Shown here piece after piece: positions 17,815-26,819 of a stretch of 64,000 bases of DNA (the stretch's first letter is position 1; every line of letters starts with the position of its first letter). Position numbers and translations under genes: made by a program. The DNA lies in assembly GCF_000334915.1 (NCBI RefSeq), contig NZ_AMSF01000058.1, forward strand, positions 1 through 64,000. The letters are read 5' to 3'. The DNA comes from Dyella ginsengisoli LA-4 (lineage in GTDB: Bacteria > Pseudomonadota > Gammaproteobacteria > Xanthomonadales > Rhodanobacteraceae). The notes beneath the pieces were generated by a model. The model did not search any database. It saw nothing but the letters and a program-made list of their open reading frames with translations, and was not told the DNA's origin.

Positions 17815-17962
17815 CTAGAAAATATGCAGATTCTGCCATGCAAAGGTGTGCTTCTCAACAGGTAAAGGCCGGTTCAGCCGCCTATCCCACAAGCCTTCCA
17901 AGCTTCCGAAAGTCGCGACCATCAGAGCGCATCGCGAACGTGTGGATAGGGGCAAGACGCAA

Positions 17963-17983
17963 GGCGCCCCCGGAAGGGGCGCC
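17963..17983 (-). terminator. GC-rich hairpin downstream of radC-like gene
   Basis: Perfect 8-bp arms GGCGCCCC (17963-17970) and GGGGCGCC (17976-17983) around CGGAA, seven bases past the radC-like stop codon on the minus strand. The run after the stem (TTGCGTCTTG) is only weakly U-rich, so termination is probable, not certain. Confidence 0.55.
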
Positions 17984-17989
17984 TGCGGA

Positions 17990-18484
17990 CTACAACAAGC
18001 CGGCTTCGGCGAACGAGTACGGGCTGCCCTTGCCGACGATGAAGTGATCCAGCACCCGGACATCGACGGTGGCCAGGGCGCTCTTCAGCCGCTCGGTGAT
18101 CACACGATCAGCGGCCGAGGGCTCGGTGTTCCCCGAGGGATGCTGATGCGCCAGGATCAGCGCCGAAGCGTTGAGCGCCAGCGCACGCTGGACCACCACC
18201 CTCGGATACACCGAAGTCTGGTCGACCGTGCCCTTGAACAGCGGCTCGTAGGCGAGCACCTGGTGCTGGTTGTCGAGAAACACGACGGCGAAGATTTCGT
18301 TCGGCTCCGCGACCAGTTTCAGGCGCAGGTAGTCGCGCACGGCGGCGGGACTGCCCAGCGCCGGACCGGCCTTGAACACGCGGTTCTCCAGCAGGGTGAT
18401 GGCCTGCTGGATGATCCAGTCTTCGTGCTGGGCGGCGATCAGGGTGAGCGACTCCGGGCGGGAGTCGGCGATGGCAAGAGACAT
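17990..18484 (-). CDS. radC: RadC-like JAB-domain protein
   Basis: 164 residues with the RadC/DUF2466 JAB metal site [15 protein letters not shown] (His-x-His, Ser, Asp) in the C-terminal half. It lacks the N-terminal helix-hairpin-helix of chromosomal RadC, as is usual for plasmid and ICE versions. The ATG at 18484 is preferred because GGAGG lies 6 bp upstream; a longer frame adds 43 low-complexity residues. These proteins accompany many ICEs and plasmids, and the function is uncertain (antirestriction or DNA processing have been suggested). It sits between the DsbA-like gene and the methylase cargo slot. Confidence 0.92.
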   Translation of the reverse strand: MSLAIADSRPESLTLIAAQHEDWIIQQAITLLENRVFKAGPALGSPAAVRDYLRLKLVAEPNEIFAVVFLDNQHQVLAYEPLFKGTVDQTSVYPRVVVQRALALNASALILAHQHPSGNTEPSAADRVITERLKSALATVDVRVLDHFIVGKGSPYSFAEAGLL

Positions 18485-18520
18485 GGCGAACCTCCAATGG
18501 ATGAGATCGGAGGGCGCCTG

Positions 18521-18545
18521 CCCCAGGAGGGCAAACCCTCCGGGG
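18521..18545 (-). other. Stable hairpin in the radC leader
   Basis: GGAGGG-CAAA-CCCTCC (18526-18541), extended by CCCC/GGGG flanks around a single bulged A, forms a strong stem about 40 bases before the radC start in a 195-bp gap. It could be an attenuator, an mRNA stabiliser or a terminator for the upstream dsbA-like gene. No U-tract follows. Confidence 0.35.
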
Positions 18546-18679
18546 GACGATGGGGATGGAACAGGTGACGAGCGGGCATCCACCACCGCGGATGCGGTGG
18601 CTGTTCGCGTCAAGGGATGCGATGCGAACGGGTTTCGATCAACGCGGACAAGCCGCGCCGCAGCCTTGAAGATCGATGG

Positions 18680-19423
18680 CTACCTGGGCATGTCACCGGC
18701 AACGCCGGCGGGCATGTCTGGGGAATGGGCGGGTTCGGCTACGGTCGTGCTGCCGGCGGCGAGCAGGTCGATGGCCGACAGCAAGGCATCGCCTTCGACG
18801 GGACCGTGCAGCAGGAGGGTCTTGCCGGACTCGCGGTCGCGCAGTTGCAGGGCCGGCGTGGCCGCGATGCCCTGCTGTGCTGCTTCCGCCGCCTGGGCAC
18901 GGATGACGGCATCGGGGCGCTCGCTGTCGAGACAACCCTGCATGGCCGGCGTGAGGTCGGGATAGCGCAGGCCCTCCGGCAGGCCCTGGCCGTCGCCACG
19001 GGTGTTTGCGTAGAGCCAGGCCACTGCCTGCCAAAGCGCGGCGTGTCCGCCCGTCTCGCCCGCGCACTCGGCCAGGCGTGCCCCGGCAGTCGCGGCCGGC
19101 TCGTGCATGGACAGCGGCAGGTGGTGCCACTGCCAGTTCACCTCGGGATGGGCGTCGATCCAGCGCTTGAGTTCGGGGAAGTAGGCCCGGCAGTACGGAC
19201 ACTCCAGGTCGGCGTAGCCGACCACCGTGAAGCGCGCATCGGCACGGCCATACAGCCAGGGCGGGCCAGCCGGTTTCGGCGCCTCGGACCCGGCGGCGGC
19301 CAGGGGCATGGACTCGGTTGCCGGATGCGGGGCGCGCAGCAGCATCCACCAGGCAACCGCAATCGTCACCACGATCAGCAGACCGATCCAGGGATGACGG
19401 CGGGCGAATGAGGGCAGGCGCAT
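18680..19423 (-). CDS. DsbA-family thiol oxidoreductase, membrane-anchored
   Basis: 247 residues with an N-terminal transmembrane anchor (WIGLLIVVTIAVAWWMLL) and a thioredoxin-fold domain carrying the active-site CPYC in ADLECPYCRAYFPELKRW, plus the cis-Pro loop ATPALQL. It probably forms disulphides in Cys-rich transfer proteins (TraU-like, TraG and TIGR03755-type) in the periplasm. The start is taken at the ATG complementary to 19421-19423. Thirteen bases separate it from the TraC-type ATPase gene, so it is co-transcribed with the core secretion operon. Confidence 0.9.
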   Translation of the reverse strand: MRLPSFARRHPWIGLLIVVTIAVAWWMLLRAPHPATESMPLAAAGSEAPKPAGPPWLYGRADARFTVVGYADLECPYCRAYFPELKRWIDAHPEVNWQWHHLPLSMHEPAATAGARLAECAGETGGHAALWQAVAWLYANTRGDGQGLPEGLRYPDLTPAMQGCLDSERPDAVIRAQAAEAAQQGIAATPALQLRDRESGKTLLLHGPVEGDALLSAIDLLAAGSTTVAEPAHSPDMPAGVAGDMPR

Positions 19424-19436
19424 CGTGTCGCTCCCG

Positions 19437-22325
19437 TCAGGCCAACGTATCCAGCGCCAGCGGTTCGATGCCCCGCGCACGGTCGATCTTCTCGGCCACG
19501 CGGAAGGCGGCGTCCAGCTCGCTGATGCCGTGCTGCTGCATCAACTGGAAGCGTTCGGCCTTCTCTTCGGGCTCGGTCATCGCCATCGCCAGGTAGAGGC
19601 TGGGCGGCACGGCGCGGAACAGCACTTCCATCGACTTGGACAGGATGACGCCCTCGCTGAACTTGCCGGCCTCCTTGCGGGCCGAGAGCATCAGCGCCTT
19701 CTGCGAAGCGTTGAGTTCGCGGAAGCGCGCGATCTTCTCGACTTCATCGGGCGGCATCGACAGGCAGATCCACCACTCGATCATGTTGAGCATGGGCTCG
19801 GCCGCTTTCGGCAGGTCGTCCAGGTTCTGCGTGGCGAGCCAGAACCAGGCGCCGAGCTTGCGCCACATCTTGGTGATCTTGACCACGTAGGGCGCGAGCA
19901 GCGGGTTCTTCGTGATGATGTGGCCTTCGTCCGTCACGTTGATGATCGGGCGGCCCAGGAACTGGTCGCGCTCGGCGATGTTGTTGACGGTGTTGATGAG
20001 CGAGATGTAGGCAATCGAGAGTTGGGCGTTGTAGCCCTCGCGCGCGAAGGTGGCGAGATCCACGATGGTGATGTCCGCCTCGGGCCACGGCGTGCCGGAC
20101 CGGTCGAACATCTCGCCGTCCACGCCTTGGCAGAACATGTCCATGGCGTCGGCCATCTCCAGCAGCCGTGCGCGCCGCATCTCAGGCAGCGTGGCGTCGC
20201 GGGCGCGCTCGCGCAGCGCCTCGCGCACGTCGCGGGTCAGTACCGTGCGCTTCTCCGCTACGCAGCGCTGGGCCGCATCGAGGATGCACTGGCGGATCAG
20301 GCTGCGGTCGGCGCGCGTCATGCGCGCTTCTTCCTTGTCCTCGCCGCCGGTGATCATCAGCCGTGCAGTGATCTCCAGTTCGCCGAGCACGTCACGCTGC
20401 TCATCGCCTTCCACGGCCATGCCGGCATCGGTCTGGTCTTCGTCGAGCGCATCAGCGTCCAGCGTCTGTACCTGGCTCGGCGTATCGACCAGGCGCCAGG
20501 CGTCGGCGAACGGAGCCAGACTGACGCCCGCGCCGGGCGCGAGCTTCACCCGATGCACGGTGAGACCCAGCCGTGCGGCGAAGTCGCCGAACAGGCCGAA
20601 GCTGTTGCCCGCCTCGACGATGAACAGGCGCGGCCGATAGATCGCCGTCACCTGATTCAGGATGTTGTTGAGCGTCGCGCTCTTGCCCGAACCCGTGGGG
20701 CCGAACAGGAACAGATGCGCGTTCATCTGCCGGTCGAGGCGGTTCAACGGATCGAAGGTGATCGGCCCGCCGCCGCGGTTGAAGAACGTGATGCCCGGAT
20801 GCCCCGTGCCCTGGCTGCGGCCCCAGACCGGCGCCAGGTTCGCCGCATGTTGCGCGAACATGAGCTGGGTGTACCACTGGCGCTTGTCGGCAGCCGGATC
20901 GAACACGCACGGCAGCCAGCGCAGATAGCTGTTCAGCGGCGCCACCTCGTCTTCCTCGCGCACCGGCTGCAGGCCGGCGTTGAGCATCACGTTGACGAGC
21001 TGCAGGCCGCGCGCATCGAGCTGGGCCAGGTCGCGGCCGCGCAGGTAGAACGCCAGCGCGCCGCGGTAGAGCTTGTGCGCACTGCCGATCAGGCCGCGCG
21101 CCTGCTGCACGTCCTGCCGGGTCTGCTCCGAGGCCAGGGTCTCGCCGACGGCCTTCCTGGCGAGGTGGTTGAGGTGTGCCTCCAGCACGTCCTGGGGCGT
21201 GGCGACCAGCGTCAGGCACATCACCGTGTCCTCGGGCATCTGGTCGAACAGCGCGTTCATGGCGTCGCCGCCCTTGCGCGTCTCGCCCGTCAGATGGCCC
21301 GTCACGGGTGGCGTGCGCAGGCGATCCATCACGATCACCCGATGCGGCATGCCGTCGAAGAACCACAGGCCGTTCGGCACGTCCGAGCGTGGCTGGCCGA
21401 AGAACAGGCGCTGCGCGAAGTCGGTGCCGCTGGCGAGTTCGATCTCGCCCTCCTCCCGCTCTTCCGGGTAGCGGGTCAGCGCGTAGAAGCGTTCCCGATC
21501 TTCGGCAGTGGCGCCGAGCAGGGTCGGATTCGGGTTGAACCAGCGCAGCAGCCAGGCGTGGATGTCCGCCGCGCCGAGACGTCGGGCTTTCACGCCGGCA
21601 TTCGCCAGCCCGCCGACGAGGCGGTCGCAGATCGTGGTCAGCGCCTGCTCGGGCGACTGGCCGCGCCGCGAGGCCGGGGCTGCGGACGTGCGGCGGTAGA
21701 CCACCATGCGCACGCGCCGGACCTGGCCGCGCCACGGCAGGCGCGTCACCGTGGTGTCCTCGAACAGGCCACCCGGCTTGGCGATGGCCCGCAGGTGATG
21801 GGCGAAGAAGCGCAGGTAGAAGTCGCTGAACGCGCTGCCCTGCGCACGCGGCTGCAGATAGTTCGCCAGGGAGCGCAGATAGTTGTCCCAGTCGGCTTCG
21901 TCCTGGGCGTAGAGCTGCACCACCCAGGGGTTGTCGTCCAACTCGTCGAAGGAGTCCTGCAGGGCGTTCTCCAGCGCATCGCGCGCCTGCCATAGCCAGG
22001 CCATCTCGCGGCCCTCGGTGCCGACCGGCGCCAGCTCGAAGAAGGCCGCCACCGACTGGCCGTCTTCCAGCAACATGCACTTGCTGCCGGGCAGGTACTC
22101 GACCCAGGGCAGCAAGTCCGCGAACGACGGCGCGACGCCGTAGAGCGCATCGTGGTCGGCCTGGGTGGCCGGTCTGCGCCGGCACCGGCCGAGCGCGCTG
22201 CCCGGCTTGGCGACACCCTGTGCCGCCAGCGCCGTTACGTGCCGTTCCCAGGCATCATCGGCCGCATCCACGGCGTCAGCAGGCGATGCGCCGGGCTTGC
22301 GTGACCACGGCAGCGACCAGGCCAT
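19437..22325 (-). CDS. traC: Conjugative transfer ATPase, TraC/VirB4 type (TIGR03744)
   Basis: 962-residue cytoplasmic ATPase that energises pilus assembly and DNA transfer. The N-terminal VirB4/TraC recognition region is followed by the Walker A motif GPTGSGKSATLNN (near residue 543). The Walker B region lies in DITIVDLATFAREG, and WFWLATQNLDDLPKAAEPML is the VirB4 motif that follows. Length and motifs are standard for the family. The start overlaps the lipoprotein stop by one base (TGATG). Central gene of the minus-strand secretion operon. Confidence 0.96.
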   Translation of the reverse strand: MAWSLPWSRKPGASPADAVDAADDAWERHVTALAAQGVAKPGSALGRCRRRPATQADHDALYGVAPSFADLLPWVEYLPGSKCMLLEDGQSVAAFFELAPVGTEGREMAWLWQARDALENALQDSFDELDDNPWVVQLYAQDEADWDNYLRSLANYLQPRAQGSAFSDFYLRFFAHHLRAIAKPGGLFEDTTVTRLPWRGQVRRVRMVVYRRTSAAPASRRGQSPEQALTTICDRLVGGLANAGVKARRLGAADIHAWLLRWFNPNPTLLGATAEDRERFYALTRYPEEREEGEIELASGTDFAQRLFFGQPRSDVPNGLWFFDGMPHRVIVMDRLRTPPVTGHLTGETRKGGDAMNALFDQMPEDTVMCLTLVATPQDVLEAHLNHLARKAVGETLASEQTRQDVQQARGLIGSAHKLYRGALAFYLRGRDLAQLDARGLQLVNVMLNAGLQPVREEDEVAPLNSYLRWLPCVFDPAADKRQWYTQLMFAQHAANLAPVWGRSQGTGHPGITFFNRGGGPITFDPLNRLDRQMNAHLFLFGPTGSGKSATLNNILNQVTAIYRPRLFIVEAGNSFGLFGDFAARLGLTVHRVKLAPGAGVSLAPFADAWRLVDTPSQVQTLDADALDEDQTDAGMAVEGDEQRDVLGELEITARLMITGGEDKEEARMTRADRSLIRQCILDAAQRCVAEKRTVLTRDVREALRERARDATLPEMRRARLLEMADAMDMFCQGVDGEMFDRSGTPWPEADITIVDLATFAREGYNAQLSIAYISLINTVNNIAERDQFLGRPIINVTDEGHIITKNPLLAPYVVKITKMWRKLGAWFWLATQNLDDLPKAAEPMLNMIEWWICLSMPPDEVEKIARFRELNASQKALMLSARKEAGKFSEGVILSKSMEVLFRAVPPSLYLAMAMTEPEEKAERFQLMQQHGISELDAAFRVAEKIDRARGIEPLALDTLA

Positions 22326-22759
22326 CAGTAGTCCTCCACGCGCTCGCCCGGCATCGCGTACTGCACGCGCTGGTAGAGCGGGAACACCGTGCTGTAGCCG
22401 GGCACCGGCACCGGGTCGGTGCCCGCCAGGTGCGGGAACACGTACATCACCAGGTCGGGGTTCGGCAGACGGTGGAACTGGCGGTGAATCTCGTTCTGCG
22501 CGGTACGGGTGTAGCGCGCCTGCACGCCGGGCGCCGCCTGCACATCGGCCTCGGTCAGCGGCCGGCGCAGGCCCTGGCGCGCATCGAGCAGTTGCCGCGC
22601 GGCCTGGCCGCCGCCCGCGCTGCCGCCGGTCTCCTGATGCCAGATGTCGAGCATGGTGCTGTCGCCGTGCGGCAGCAGCTTCTCCTTGCTGGTAGCGCAG
22701 CCGCCGAGCAGGGTGGCCGCCAGCAGCACGGCGGCCGCGTCAATCCAGATCCGAGGCAT
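22325..22759 (-). CDS. Conjugative transfer lipoprotein, TIGR03751 type
   Basis: 144 residues with a lipoprotein signal peptide and lipobox LLGGC (Cys near residue 21), so it is expected to be lipidated and membrane-anchored in the periplasm (VirB7/TraV-like role). The mature part includes the conserved segment PNPDLVMYVFPHLAGTDPVP and YSTVFPLYQRVQYAMPGER. It overlaps the gene before it by 20 bp and touches the ATPase gene after it, so translation is coupled. Confidence 0.92.
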   Translation of the reverse strand: MPRIWIDAAAVLLAATLLGGCATSKEKLLPHGDSTMLDIWHQETGGSAGGGQAARQLLDARQGLRRPLTEADVQAAPGVQARYTRTAQNEIHRQFHRLPNPDLVMYVFPHLAGTDPVPVPGYSTVFPLYQRVQYAMPGERVEDY

Positions 22760-24173
22760 GGGCTTCTCCGGTGCGGTGGTGAACCCGACGCCCCTTGGCG
22801 TCGTAGTCGATGTCGAGCGGCTGCTCCAGATGCACGGCCACCTTGGCGCCGGGCTGCACGTAGACCGCCGCGAAGGCCTGGCCGTAGAGCTTGTTGACCC
22901 AATCGGCCATGTCGCGCACGCCGCCCGCGAGGATGCGGCCCATCGCTTCGTTGCCGCTGATGCCGACGGTGCCCAGCGAGCCGTTGCTGTTGGCGACCAC
23001 GGCCACGCTGCCGTTGTCGGACTTGATGAGCGAGGCCGCGCCGGCGCCGGCTGCGGTGATGAGCGCCTGGCTGCCCAGGTACTGCTGGGCGTTGCTGCGT
23101 CGCTCGCCGCTGACGCACGGAATGCCGTAGGGGTCGCTGATCCAGCCCAGGCCGCCCTGGATGCTGGCGCCGTTGTGCCCCGAGTTGCCGCTGTTGCTGC
23201 CGCCCTTGCTGCTGTCCTCCGGCACCGTGCGGATGGTGCCGTCCTGGAACACGAACGTGACCGAGCGGATTTGCCCGCGCACGCACGAGAGCGTCCAGTC
23301 GCCCGAGGCCGTGCCGCTGACCACGGCGCCGGCCACGTCGGGGATGTCGATGCCGTTGGCCGTGAGGTTGTCCAGGCCGATCAACACCTTGAACGGGTAC
23401 GGGTCGTTGACCGTTCCGTCGATCGGCACGCGCCCGATCAGCGCCGTCATGGCAATCGACCCCATGAGCGTCGAGTTCGATGGCACGGTGTAGACCGCCT
23501 TCGTGGATGCGCCCACCGCGCGGCTGCCGACGTCGGCGACGGATTCCACTGCGGCCGACAGGCCTTTCTGGGCCGGCCCGAAGCTCAGGGGAAAGCTCGG
23601 CTCCTTGCTGGCGTTCTTGGCGTCGACCTTGGCATCGTCGGGCTCGACCCACTGCGTGCCACCGACGCCGCGGTTGAAGCGCTGGCCGTCACCCTCTTCG
23701 AGCCCCAGCCCGACGGGCAGATCGGACCGGCCACCCTTGCCGGAAAGGCCGTCCAGTTGCCGCTGCAGATCCTGCAGCAGCCCCTGGGTCTGCTGCCTGT
23801 CGCTGGCCACCTGATTGCGCTCCTGCTCCAGGCGGCTGCGTTCGCCTTCCAGCGCGCTCTGGATGCGTTGGTCGATCGCGCTTTCCCGCGCGCGCAGGCG
23901 CTCGTTCTCGGCCTTGTGCTGCTTGTTGTCGCCGAGCGCGCTCTGTAGCTCGGTGCGCAACTGCTTCACCTGGGCCACCAGCGTGGCAACGGTATCGCGC
24001 GGCGTGTCGCCTGCGATGCCCAGGGCTTTCATCTCCTCGGACGTGAGCGTGCTGGCCGCGCCCTTGGAGGCGGGCTGGCCGCCGGGCGCGCCGGAGAACA
24101 GCTTGATGCCGACGAACACCAGCAGCAGCGCCATCGGGATCAGCAGCCACTTGAGCAGCGGATTACTTTTCAT
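22740..24173 (-). CDS. traB: Conjugative transfer protein, TIGR03752 type (TraB/VirB10-like)
   Basis: 477 residues. A single N-terminal membrane helix (LLIPMALLLVFVGIKLFSG) is followed by a long periplasmic coiled coil (about residues 65-140, many Glu/Gln/Arg heptads) and a C-terminal domain of TraB/VirB10 type (YTVPSNSTLMGSIAMTALIG, LTANGIDIPDVAGAVVSGTA). TraB spans the inner membrane to the outer-membrane core and gates the secretion channel. Order and 11-bp overlap with the TIGR03749-type gene follow the conserved operon. Confidence 0.93.
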   Translation of the reverse strand: MKSNPLLKWLLIPMALLLVFVGIKLFSGAPGGQPASKGAASTLTSEEMKALGIAGDTPRDTVATLVAQVKQLRTELQSALGDNKQHKAENERLRARESAIDQRIQSALEGERSRLEQERNQVASDRQQTQGLLQDLQRQLDGLSGKGGRSDLPVGLGLEEGDGQRFNRGVGGTQWVEPDDAKVDAKNASKEPSFPLSFGPAQKGLSAAVESVADVGSRAVGASTKAVYTVPSNSTLMGSIAMTALIGRVPIDGTVNDPYPFKVLIGLDNLTANGIDIPDVAGAVVSGTASGDWTLSCVRGQIRSVTFVFQDGTIRTVPEDSSKGGSNSGNSGHNGASIQGGLGWISDPYGIPCVSGERRSNAQQYLGSQALITAAGAGAASLIKSDNGSVAVVANSNGSLGTVGISGNEAMGRILAGGVRDMADWVNKLYGQAFAAVYVQPGAKVAVHLEQPLDIDYDAKGRRVHHRTGEAHASDLD

Positions 24174-25077
24174 CGCGCGCGCCTCCGGTCGAGCCGGCCG
24201 CGGCGGCCGGCGGCAGGTTCACGGTGGCATCGATCGGGCTCAGCGCCGGCAGCAGCGACTCGGCCAGGCCGTGGCCGCGCGTGACCAGGTAGAGCACCGT
24301 GGTGTCGGACGGGGTGCCGGCCGGCCCCAGTTTCGGATGCTGGAAGGTCGCCGCCACGAAGTTCCCCTGCAGGGCGCGCGGGTCGAGGTCGAGCCAGCGC
24401 GCGGCGGTATTGGTGAGTCGCACGGCCGTCACCCACTGGTCTTCCAGCCGCCACGCGGCCAGCGCCCGCGCGTGCACCGGCAGCGTCGGCAGCAAGGTGT
24501 CCAGCGCGAGGCCGCGGCGCAGGTTCACGCGCCCGATGCCGGCGACCGGCTCGACGGTGCGCAGCGGCGCGTACAGGTTCTGTGCGGCATGGCGCGTCAG
24601 CACGACCGGTACCGGCGTTTCGCGCCGGGGAACGGATTTGTCTGCCGGCGCAATGGCCTGCTCGTCCGCGCCGCCTGCTGCACCGCAGCCGTAGCGCTTC
24701 GCGGGGGCTTCCGCTTCCACGATGCGCACCGGCTCCAGCGGCGCCTGGCCGTCCTTCGCCGGCTCGGCGGCGATGTCGAGCAGGATCAGCGCGCCGGATT
24801 CCACGTCCTGCAGTTGCAGCCGCGTGGACGGAATCGGCTCGCTCGCCCGCAGGTAGATCGCGCCACCCGCACTCTGCACGCGCAGGTGGTCGCCGACGCT
24901 GGCCGGCACGCCGACGCGCACATTGCGGTCGATGAAGACCACGCGCTCGTGGCCGACCACCAGCGGCACCGGCAGGGGCAGCCGCTCCCAGCGCAGGATT
25001 TCCACGGCCTGGCTGGCCGGCACGAAACCGAGGATCAGCAGGACGCCGGCCAGGGCCGACCAGTTAACGGGCTTCAT
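24163..25077 (-). CDS. traK: Conjugative transfer protein, TIGR03749 type (TraK/VirB9-like)
   Basis: 304 residues starting at the ATG complementary to 25075-25077; the frame is open further upstream but that part is an Arg-rich shadow. Signal peptide (WSALAGVLLILGFVPASQA-V) then a beta-rich secretin-like domain (EILRWERLPLPVPLVVGHER) and a C-terminal part with conserved VRLTNTAARWLDLDPRALQG. Probably the TraK/VirB9-like periplasmic component of the core complex, partner of the TraB-like protein encoded next. Confidence 0.92.
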   Translation of the reverse strand: MKPVNWSALAGVLLILGFVPASQAVEILRWERLPLPVPLVVGHERVVFIDRNVRVGVPASVGDHLRVQSAGGAIYLRASEPIPSTRLQLQDVESGALILLDIAAEPAKDGQAPLEPVRIVEAEAPAKRYGCGAAGGADEQAIAPADKSVPRRETPVPVVLTRHAAQNLYAPLRTVEPVAGIGRVNLRRGLALDTLLPTLPVHARALAAWRLEDQWVTAVRLTNTAARWLDLDPRALQGNFVAATFQHPKLGPAGTPSDTTVLYLVTRGHGLAESLLPALSPIDATVNLPPAAAAGSTGGARDEK

Positions 25078-25766
25078 GGGGAGTCTCCCTGCAGATGGCC
25101 GGAGGCATTGGCGGGCACGCCGGCCTCGGTCGGCGTCGGCGACGGTTCGATGCGCTGGGGTGCGCTGGCGTAGCAGTCCAGCGCCAGGCCGAAGGGGTTG
25201 TGCTCGGGGTCGATGTCCAGCCGGACGACCTTGATGGGGTAGCGCACCAGGGCGCGCTTGACCTGCTCGGAGCCGTAGTATTCGTCCGCGCTCACGTCGA
25301 GCGTGACGATCCAATCGCGGTCGGAGAGCACCTTGACGCGCGTGGCCGGATCATCGCCGTAGCCGCGGCCGGGAATCTCGTAGATGCCGCGCACGCGCTG
25401 ACGCAGCTCGCCACTGGCGCGCCGGTACTCGTAGTCCTGTTGCAGGAAGGCCCGGCAGCTCGGCGTGAAGTAGGCCGACAGCGCGCGCAGGTTGCGCGGG
25501 TAGTCTTCTTCGCCGTTCGTGGGCCAGCGCTGCACCTGCTGCCAGATGTAGAACGAGAAGGCATACACGCTCTCGGGCGGCACGTCCCACCACTTGCGCG
25601 TGCTGCCCGAGCGCAAGTCCGGCGGCACATGGATGGTCAGACTCTTCGGCGCACTCCACCAACCGAAGCCGAGCAGCAGCGCCACCACGAACAACGCGCC
25701 GGCCCCCAGACGCAGCGTCTTCACGTGCGCCTGCAAGTGCGCAACCTCGTTCTTGAAACGGCTCAT
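25074..25766 (-). CDS. traE: Conjugative transfer protein, TIGR03746 type (TraE/VirB8-like)
   Basis: 230 residues with an N-terminal membrane helix (LGAGALFVVALLLGFGWW) and a periplasmic NTF2-like domain (SVYAFSFYIWQQVQRWP, NLRALSAYFTPSCRAFLQ), matching TraE/VirB8-like assembly proteins. The start is the ATG at 25766 in a 4-bp overlap with the TIGR03750-type gene; the stop overlaps the TraK-like start by 4 bp. The C-terminal Pro/Thr-rich tail is family-typical. Confidence 0.92.
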   Translation of the reverse strand: MSRFKNEVAHLQAHVKTLRLGAGALFVVALLLGFGWWSAPKSLTIHVPPDLRSGSTRKWWDVPPESVYAFSFYIWQQVQRWPTNGEEDYPRNLRALSAYFTPSCRAFLQQDYEYRRASGELRQRVRGIYEIPGRGYGDDPATRVKVLSDRDWIVTLDVSADEYYGSEQVKRALVRYPIKVVRLDIDPEHNPFGLALDCYASAPQRIEPSPTPTEAGVPANASGHLQGDSP

Positions 25767-26173
25767 GGCGCACCTCGATCGGCATTGCGCCGGGTAGTCC
25801 AAAAGCCCGAGCGGGTGATGAGGCGCTGCCCGCCCAGGAGTGCCGCCAGCGCCGGGTGCCGCAGGGCCAGCCGCCACTGGAGCTGCCGGTACAGCCAGGT
25901 GTCGGGCCGGCCGCGCTTCTGTGCGCGCAGGAAACCGCCGCCGACGAAGACGCCCAGCGCGATGCCGACGACGATCAGCGTGGGCACCATGGCGATGCTG
26001 TGCGTGAGCCAGGCCAGCGGCAGGCCGAGCACGAATCCGGCTGCGGCCGACAGACCGGCGCAGATCCACAACTCGTCGGCGGTCAGCCCGCGCACGACCA
26101 CCGGCTGGCGGTTCAGCCGGTGCGGCAGGAAGGTCACCAGGGTGTCGCGCGGGGTCTCCGAAGGGACGGCCAT
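25763..26173 (-). CDS. traL: Conjugative transfer protein, TIGR03750 type (TraL/VirB3-like)
   Basis: 136-residue inner-membrane protein with two adjacent hydrophobic helices (ELWICAGLSAAAGFVLGL and MVPTLIVVGIALGVFVGGGF) and a basic cytoplasmic tail (FLRAQKRGRPDTWLYRQLQW). Size, topology and place match TIGR03750/VirB3-like components. Stop/start overlapped with the following TraE-like gene. Confidence 0.9.
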   Translation of the reverse strand: MAVPSETPRDTLVTFLPHRLNRQPVVVRGLTADELWICAGLSAAAGFVLGLPLAWLTHSIAMVPTLIVVGIALGVFVGGGFLRAQKRGRPDTWLYRQLQWRLALRHPALAALLGGQRLITRSGFWTTRRNADRGAP

Positions 26174-26185
26174 CGCTTGCCGCCC

Positions 26186-26557
26186 TCACAGCACGCCGGT
26201 GGCCTTGGTGAGCAGCCAGATGCCGACCACCAGCAGGATTGCGCCCACGGCGACCGTCAGGCCGAACTGGCCCCAGGTGGCGCGGCCGGTGTGGATCTCC
26301 GAGTAGCGTGTGTAGGCGTGATAGCAGACACCGACGAACATCGAGGCGACCACGAGCAGCGCGATCAGCAGCACGATGTCGTAGCCGTAATTCTGCAAGG
26401 TCTGCAGGATGCCGCTGCCCTGGCCGCGCGATGGGTCTTCCATGGTCGGCAGGCCCTGCGCGAAGGCCGACAGCGGCAGGCCCGCGAACGCCAGCGGTAG
26501 CAGCAGCAGTGCGACGATGCGGGACGGAATGCGATGGGATGTCGATGGCAGGTTCAT
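26186..26557 (-). CDS. Conjugative transfer membrane protein, TIGR03745 type (pilin-like)
   Basis: 123 residues. Signal peptide (IVALLLLPLAFAGLPLSAFA-Q) followed by two hydrophobic segments (YDIVLLIALLVVASMFVGVC and FGLTVAVGAILLVVGIWLL) separated by a short polar loop. This is the layout of VirB2/TraA-like pilins and of the TIGR03745 family, which is probably the pilus subunit or its partner. Confidence 0.88.
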   Translation of the reverse strand: MNLPSTSHRIPSRIVALLLLPLAFAGLPLSAFAQGLPTMEDPSRGQGSGILQTLQNYGYDIVLLIALLVVASMFVGVCYHAYTRYSEIHTGRATWGQFGLTVAVGAILLVVGIWLLTKATGVL

Positions 26558-26579
26558 GGCGTATGGCCTTTCGTGACGT

Positions 26580-26819
26580 TCAGGAGAGGAGGAAGAAGGT
26601 CAGCACCAGGTACATCGCCACGAAGCGCACGACGACGGCGAGGAACTGACGTTCAGTGATGCGGTGCTCGGCCCAGCCGACGTAGGCGGTGCGCATGGCC
26701 CACACGCCCCACAGCAGCAACACGGCGAACACGAAAGCGAGCACCACGGCAGAGACGGCCGAAGGCGCAAAGCCGCCGTTGGCCTGGAAGGCGGCGACCT
26801 GATCGGCAGAGGGCGTCAT
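26580..26819 (-). CDS. Conjugative transfer membrane protein, TIGR03758 type
   Basis: 79 residues with two hydrophobic helices (AVSAVVLAFVFAVLLLWGVW and FLAVVVRFVAMYLVLTFFLL) and the conserved short loop TAYVGWAEHRITERQ. Size and sequence match the TIGR03758 family encoded directly before the TIGR03745-type gene in these ICEs. It overlaps the RAQPRD gene by 4 bp. Inner-membrane component, function unknown. Confidence 0.88.
   Translation of the reverse strand: MTPSADQVAAFQANGGFAPSAVSAVVLAFVFAVLLLWGVWAMRTAYVGWAEHRITERQFLAVVVRFVAMYLVLTFFLLS

Noticed and set aside
19425-21995. 856-codon open frame on the plus strand opposite the TraC ATPase gene
   Set aside because: Low-complexity Ala/Arg/His/Gln-rich shadow; the minus strand encodes a full VirB4-type ATPase.
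24163-25314. Longer reading of the TraK-like gene (383 codons)
   Set aside because: The extra 79 N-terminal residues are Arg/Pro-rich and lie over the TraE-like gene; a proper signal peptide begins at 25077.
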